Source: Streptomyces katrae | Lineage (GTDB): Bacteria > Actinomycetota > Actinomycetes > Streptomycetales > Streptomycetaceae | Direction: 5' to 3' | Assembly: GCF_002028425.1 (NCBI RefSeq) | Contig: NZ_CP020042.1 | Location: 558,001 to 622,000 of the forward strand | Length of the DNA stretch: 64,000 nt | Part shown: positions 60,555 to 64,000 of the stretch, one piece after another | Position numbering within the stretch: the first letter of the stretch is position 1 | How the letters are laid out: every line of letters starts with the position of its first letter | The notes under the pieces: generated by a model | Databases searched by the model: none | Told to the model about the DNA's origin: nothing | Seen by the model: the letters and a program-made list of their open reading frames with translations, nothing else | Position numbers and translations under genes: made by a program

Positions 60555-61558
60555 AACTGGAGGTACGGCACCTGCGTGTGGTGTGCGCGATCGCCGAGGC
60601 CGGCAGCCTCACGCGGGCCGCCGCCGCGCTGTCCATGACCCAGCCGGGCCTCAGCACGCAGTTGCGCCGCATCGAGTCGATGCTCGGCGGTGTCCTCTTC
60701 GACCGGCGGCGGGCCGGAGCCACGCCCACGGCCTTCGGCGAGCTGGTGCTGGCCCGGGCCCACGCCGTCCTGCCGGGCATCGACGCGCTCCTCGCCGACA
60801 CCGCCCGCGCGGCCCGCCACCTGGCGGCCCCGGACCGGGTGCGCATCGGATCGGTCGGCGCTCCCCTCATCGGCCACCTCGTCCTGGCCATAGGAACGTT
60901 GCTGCCCGACGCCGAGGTGACGTCCCGATGCCACTACTCCCCCGTCACGCTCCTGGACGAACTCGCCGCCGGACGCCTGGAGGCGGCGGTCCTCGGCGAC
61001 CACCCGGAGCAGGTCCTGCCCCCGCGCGACGGGGTGATCCTCACCCCCCTGGTCACCGAACCCGTCTTCGCCCTGCTGCCCGCGACCCACCCACTGGCCG
61101 GGCGGGAGGCCGTGTCCCTGAGCGAACTGGCCGACCACGACTGGGCGATGCCCCGGCCCGACGGCGACCGCACCAGCGAGTACTGGTCCTCCGTGTGCGC
61201 GCTGGTCGGCCGCCGCCCCTCCGCCCCGCACGAGGCCGAGGGACGCCAGCTGATCGAACTGGTCCGCGCGGGCCTGGCCGTCAGCCTCTGCCAGGCCACC
61301 TTCGCGCAAACCCCCGGCCTCACCGTCCGCCCCCTCGCGGGCAACCCGCTCTGGTACCGCCACGTCCTGGCCTGGCACCATGACGGCCCGCTGGCCCCCC
61401 ACGGCGACGCCGTCCTGCGCACGGTGGCGGCCGGCTACCTGGACACCTGTGCCGCCAGCCCGGTCTACGCGGACTGGCGCCGCCGCCACCCGGACCTGGC
61501 CCGGCTCCCGCACGCCGGCCCCCGCGGCCCCGATACGGCACCGGATGCTGCTGGGTGA
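60551..61558 (+). CDS. LysR-family regulator of the peptide-use locus
   Basis: A 335-aa protein. The N-terminal helix-turn-helix is LEVRHLRVVCAIAEAGSLTRAAAALSMTQPGLSTQLRRIE, followed by the LysR effector domain. ATG 60551 is chosen; ATG 60542 is an alternative. There is no ribosome site and CATAAC lies about 10 bp upstream, so the mRNA may be leaderless. The shared motifs in its own promoter and at 57316-57367 suggest control of protease, hydrolase and lipoprotein genes. Confidence 0.88.
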   Translation: MELEVRHLRVVCAIAEAGSLTRAAAALSMTQPGLSTQLRRIESMLGGVLFDRRRAGATPTAFGELVLARAHAVLPGIDALLADTARAARHLAAPDRVRIGSVGAPLIGHLVLAIGTLLPDAEVTSRCHYSPVTLLDELAAGRLEAAVLGDHPEQVLPPRDGVILTPLVTEPVFALLPATHPLAGREAVSLSELADHDWAMPRPDGDRTSEYWSSVCALVGRRPSAPHEAEGRQLIELVRAGLAVSLCQATFAQTPGLTVRPLAGNPLWYRHVLAWHHDGPLAPHGDAVLRTVAAGYLDTCAASPVYADWRRRHPDLARLPHAGPRGPDTAPDAAG

Positions 61559-61622
61559 CGCAGTGGATGCCGCCGCCGGCCCACGGTCTGGGGAGCGGTA
61601 GAGCGGGAGAGTCCTGGAACCC

Positions 61623-63515
61623 TCAACCGTGGCCGGTGCCCGTCCGCGCCCGGTCGAGCTGGGCGGCCAGCTCCCGCACCGTCTGCTGTCGGAAGATGTC
61701 AGCGGCGGAGACGGAGAGGCCGAGCTGCCCGGCGAGCAGGTCCTGAACCTCGACCGCATGCAGGGACGTTCCGCCGATCTCGAAGAAGTTGTCCTCGGCG
61801 CCTACCGAGTCCAGGCGCAAGACGTCCTGCCAGACCTCGATGACGAGCTGTTCGGTGGGTGATCCCGGGCGGGCGGGCCCGGCGTCCTGAAGCCTCTCGA
61901 AGACGGCGGGCGGAGTGAGCCGGCGCCGGTCCGTCTTCCCACTCGGGGTCAGCGGCATCGCGTCGAGGACGACGTAGGCATCCGGCATCATGTACGGAGG
62001 AAGCAGTCCGGCGAGGTGCCGGTGCAGCCGCCGAGTCGCCCCGTCCCGGCGCGCCTTCTTCCGCAGCACCAGGTACGCCACCAACCGGGGGTGACCGTCC
62101 AGCTCGTGCGCGAGGACCGCCGCCTCATGGACGTCCGGACGAGCGCTCAGCAGCGCCTCGATCTCGCCGGGCTCGACACGCATGCCCTGGATCTTGATCT
62201 GATCGTCCATCCTGCCCAGGCATTCGATGGTGCCGTCCGCCGTGGCACGGCCGAGGTCGCCCGTACGGTAGAGCAGGCCGTCCCCGTAGGGGTCCGGGAC
62301 GAAGCGCTCGGCGGTCAGCTCGGGGCTCCCGAGATAGCCCCGAGCCACTCCCGCGCCCGCCACGCACACCTCGCCCTCGGCGCCGACCGGTACTTGCCGG
62401 AGCTCCGCGTCCAGCAGGTAGACCCGGACGTTGTCGATCGGCCTGCCGATGGGGACGCTCGCGGGCCAGCTGCCGGGGTCGCCGCTGAGGGTGTGGGTGG
62501 CAGCGTCCTGAAACTCGGTCGCGCCGTAGTGGTTGTGCAGCCGCGCGCCGCTGCGGCCGAACAGCTCGGCCATCGCCGGCGTGACCCGGAGCCGTTCCCC
62601 CGTCGTGACCACGTCGGCGAGCACCAGCGGGGCCGTGCCCCCGGCGGCGGCCTCCGCCAGCTGCTTGAGTACGGTCACCGGGGCGAACAGCCGCTCGATG
62701 TGCTGCTCGGAGAGGAACCCGGCCAGCGCGACGGGGTTGCGCCGGACCTCGTCGTCGGCGACGACGAGGGTGCCGCCGAAGCAGAGCGTGGAGAAGATCT
62801 CGTGGAAAGAGAAGTCGAAGCTCGCGGTGCAGACCTGGGCGGTCCGGGAGCGGCAGGTGCCGGGGCGGGTGCGGTCGTGCCACAGCAGCATGTTGACCAG
62901 CGACCGGTGGGTCAGGGCGACGCTCTTCGGGCGGCCGGTCGACCCTGATGTGTGGAGCACGTATGCCGCGGCGTCCTGACCGACCGCCCGGCCACCTCCG
63001 CCGCCGCCGCCCCCCTCCTCCCCGGCCGCGGCACGCCACGGCTCGTCCAGAACGAGTACCCGGGCCGTGCCGACGGGGAGGTCGCGGGATCCGTCGACGA
63101 CGTACGCGCCGATGCCGCCGGCTTGGTCCACGACATGGCGCAGCCGCTCGTCCGGATCCGCGCTGTCCATCGGCAGGTAGCAGGCACCCGCCTTGAGGAC
63201 GCCCAGCATCGCGGCGAAGAGCTCGGGGGAACGGCGTAGGCACAGGCCGACCGCATCGCCGCTCGCGACCCCGGCGTCCAACAGCCCGTCCCGGACGCGG
63301 TCGGCCTGCCGGTCGAGCTCGCCGTAGGTCACTGTGCGCGTACCGTGGACCACGGCGACCGTCTCGGGACCTGTGCCGTCCCCCGTGCCCGTTGCGCGGA
63401 CCGCGCGCTCGAAGAGCTCGTGGACGGTGAGCGCAGGTATCTCGAAGACGTCTCCGGTCCACCCGCTCAGGCGGCCCCCGGGGCCGGCCGACTGGTTGCT
63501 GACTGCGCTGGTCAT
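61623..63515 (-). CDS. NRPS adenylation-carrier (A-PCP) didomain protein
   Basis: A 630-aa protein. The adenylation domain has core motifs LHTSGSTGRPKSV (A3), NHYGATE (A5), YRTGDLGR (A7) and LTPSGKTDRRRL (A10). The carrier domain has DNFFEIGGTSLHAVEV with the phosphopantetheine Ser. No condensation or release domain. Specificity region FDFSFHEIFSTLCFGG begins with Asp as for amino-acid substrates; I do not predict the substrate. ATG 63515 has GGAGGAAC upstream and overlaps the MFS stop (ATGA). Confidence 0.93.
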   Translation of the reverse strand: MTSAVSNQSAGPGGRLSGWTGDVFEIPALTVHELFERAVRATGTGDGTGPETVAVVHGTRTVTYGELDRQADRVRDGLLDAGVASGDAVGLCLRRSPELFAAMLGVLKAGACYLPMDSADPDERLRHVVDQAGGIGAYVVDGSRDLPVGTARVLVLDEPWRAAAGEEGGGGGGGGRAVGQDAAAYVLHTSGSTGRPKSVALTHRSLVNMLLWHDRTRPGTCRSRTAQVCTASFDFSFHEIFSTLCFGGTLVVADDEVRRNPVALAGFLSEQHIERLFAPVTVLKQLAEAAAGGTAPLVLADVVTTGERLRVTPAMAELFGRSGARLHNHYGATEFQDAATHTLSGDPGSWPASVPIGRPIDNVRVYLLDAELRQVPVGAEGEVCVAGAGVARGYLGSPELTAERFVPDPYGDGLLYRTGDLGRATADGTIECLGRMDDQIKIQGMRVEPGEIEALLSARPDVHEAAVLAHELDGHPRLVAYLVLRKKARRDGATRRLHRHLAGLLPPYMMPDAYVVLDAMPLTPSGKTDRRRLTPPAVFERLQDAGPARPGSPTEQLVIEVWQDVLRLDSVGAEDNFFEIGGTSLHAVEVQDLLAGQLGLSVSAADIFRQQTVRELAAQLDRARTGTGHG

Positions 63516-64000
63516 GGCGTCGTTCCTCCAGAGGGTGTGGCGGTGGGGCAGTGGTCGGCGGCCGCTCCGGCGGGTTCGGGCTGGGCGTGGGGCAGTCGAC
63601 GTACGGCAGCGGAGGCCAGGGGGAGCACGGCCGTGAGGGCGTAGACGATGCCGGCGATCACGGTCACCCGGAAGCCGCCGAAGGCATGGGCCAGCGGGCC
63701 GACGCAGAGCTGCCCGACCGGGATGGCGATGTAGGAGAGCAGGTCGTCGTAGGAGGTGACGCGGGAGAGGACGCCGGCGGGTACGTGCTCCTGGAGCGAG
63801 GTGTCCCAGCTGATTCCGGCGATGGATCCGCCGAGTCCGGCCACGAACGCGGCCCCGACCAGCCATCCGGCGTCTGCCCTCGCGCCCAGCACGAGGAACG
63901 GCAGGGCGCCGAGCGCGCCCATGAGCAGCCCCAGCCTGAGAAAGTGGCGGGCCGTCAGCCGGTGCAGGAGCGTGCTCATCACCAGCATCCCGGCGCCCTG
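63512..64000 (-). CDS. MFS transporter, C-terminal part (runs off right edge)
   Basis: 162 codons are present; the frame stays open to the window end (QGAGMLVMSTLLHRL...), so the 5' part is outside. The spans LGLLMGALGALPFLVLGA, WLVGAAFVAGLGGSIAGISW and VTVIAGIVYALTAVLPLAS fit the last half of an EntS-like exporter. It is coupled to the A-PCP gene, so export of the product of a larger NRPS locus to the right is likely. Confidence 0.8.
   Translation of the reverse strand, partial: QGAGMLVMSTLLHRLTARHFLRLGLLMGALGALPFLVLGARADAGWLVGAAFVAGLGGSIAGISWDTSLQEHVPAGVLSRVTSYDDLLSYIAIPVGQLCVGPLAHAFGGFRVTVIAGIVYALTAVLPLASAAVRRLPHAQPEPAGAAADHCPTATPSGGTTP

Overview
The window is high-GC actinobacterial DNA, almost certainly from a Streptomyces chromosome. 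Evidence: strong G/C bias at third codon positions, many GTG and TTG starts, GTGA/ATGA stop-start overlaps, long GC-rich hairpin terminators without T-tracts, and typical Streptomyces gene content. Calls come from reading translations and motifs by eye; no search was run. I saw no rRNA, tRNA, CRISPR array or intact insertion sequence.

Layout. 0-2.7 kb (minus): a compact cassette of a 29-aa peptide gene, a PaaK/F390-synthetase-like adenylating enzyme and a small membrane protein with the YD...GxGD signature of presenilin-type proteases. 2.9-8.6 kb: an IclR regulator, then a nucleobase operon (NCS2 permease, deaminase-like amidohydrolase, TauE/SafE exporter) with a clear promoter and palindromic operator, then a convergent LacI regulator. 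8.7-12 kb (minus): acetyl-CoA synthetase, then a separate unit with an upstream peptide (uORF), a GNAT acetyltransferase and a second infA behind a WhiB7-like promoter. 12.3-16.4 kb: a Tat-secreted amidohydrolase and glpF-glpK. 16.5-20.2 kb (minus): sugar epimerase, StrS-type aminotransferase and MFS exporter. 20.8-24.2 kb: a sulfur-acquisition block (SfnB-like oxidoreductase, Rrf2 regulator, cysteine-rich-stop leader peptide, orphan sulfonate-binding lipoprotein) with a duplicated structured regulatory element.

24.3-33.2 kb: a methyltransferase, then a large MacB/FtsX-like exporter with two giant permeases and two ATPases. 33.3-41.2 kb (minus): a complete streptolysin-S-like linear azol(in)e peptide (LAP) cluster. 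It has a Cys/Ser/Gly-rich precursor, SagB dehydrogenase, SagC-like E1 protein, YcaO cyclodehydratase, two CPBP proteases, an ABC-2 exporter and an LCMT-type methyltransferase. It ends on a remnant of narI, which suggests integration at a former nitrate-reductase locus. 41.3-43.2 kb: metallophosphoesterase, BON-like protein and a half-length tsaD behind a strong regulated-looking promoter. 43.3-50.4 kb: a Ser/Thr kinase fused to an MFS transporter, a decayed DNA-binding gene, an ABC exporter coupled to a 49-codon ORF, a tandem-Nudix protein and a deleted dienelactone hydrolase.

50.5-54.6 kb: DM13 protein, DUF1304-TetR pair with twin operators, and an ATP-grasp ligase with an MFS exporter. 54.7-61.6 kb: a peptide-use locus with two secreted M6-like metalloproteases, a prolyl-aminopeptidase-like hydrolase, an oligopeptide-binding lipoprotein and a LysR regulator, linked by shared intergenic motifs. 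61.6-64 kb (minus): an adenylation-carrier NRPS didomain protein coupled to an MFS transporter that runs off the window.

The best candidates for undescribed biology are the peptide/adenylase/GxGD-protease cassette and the LAP cluster. Next come the uORF-GNAT-infA unit, the covarying sulfur element and the kinase-MFS fusion.
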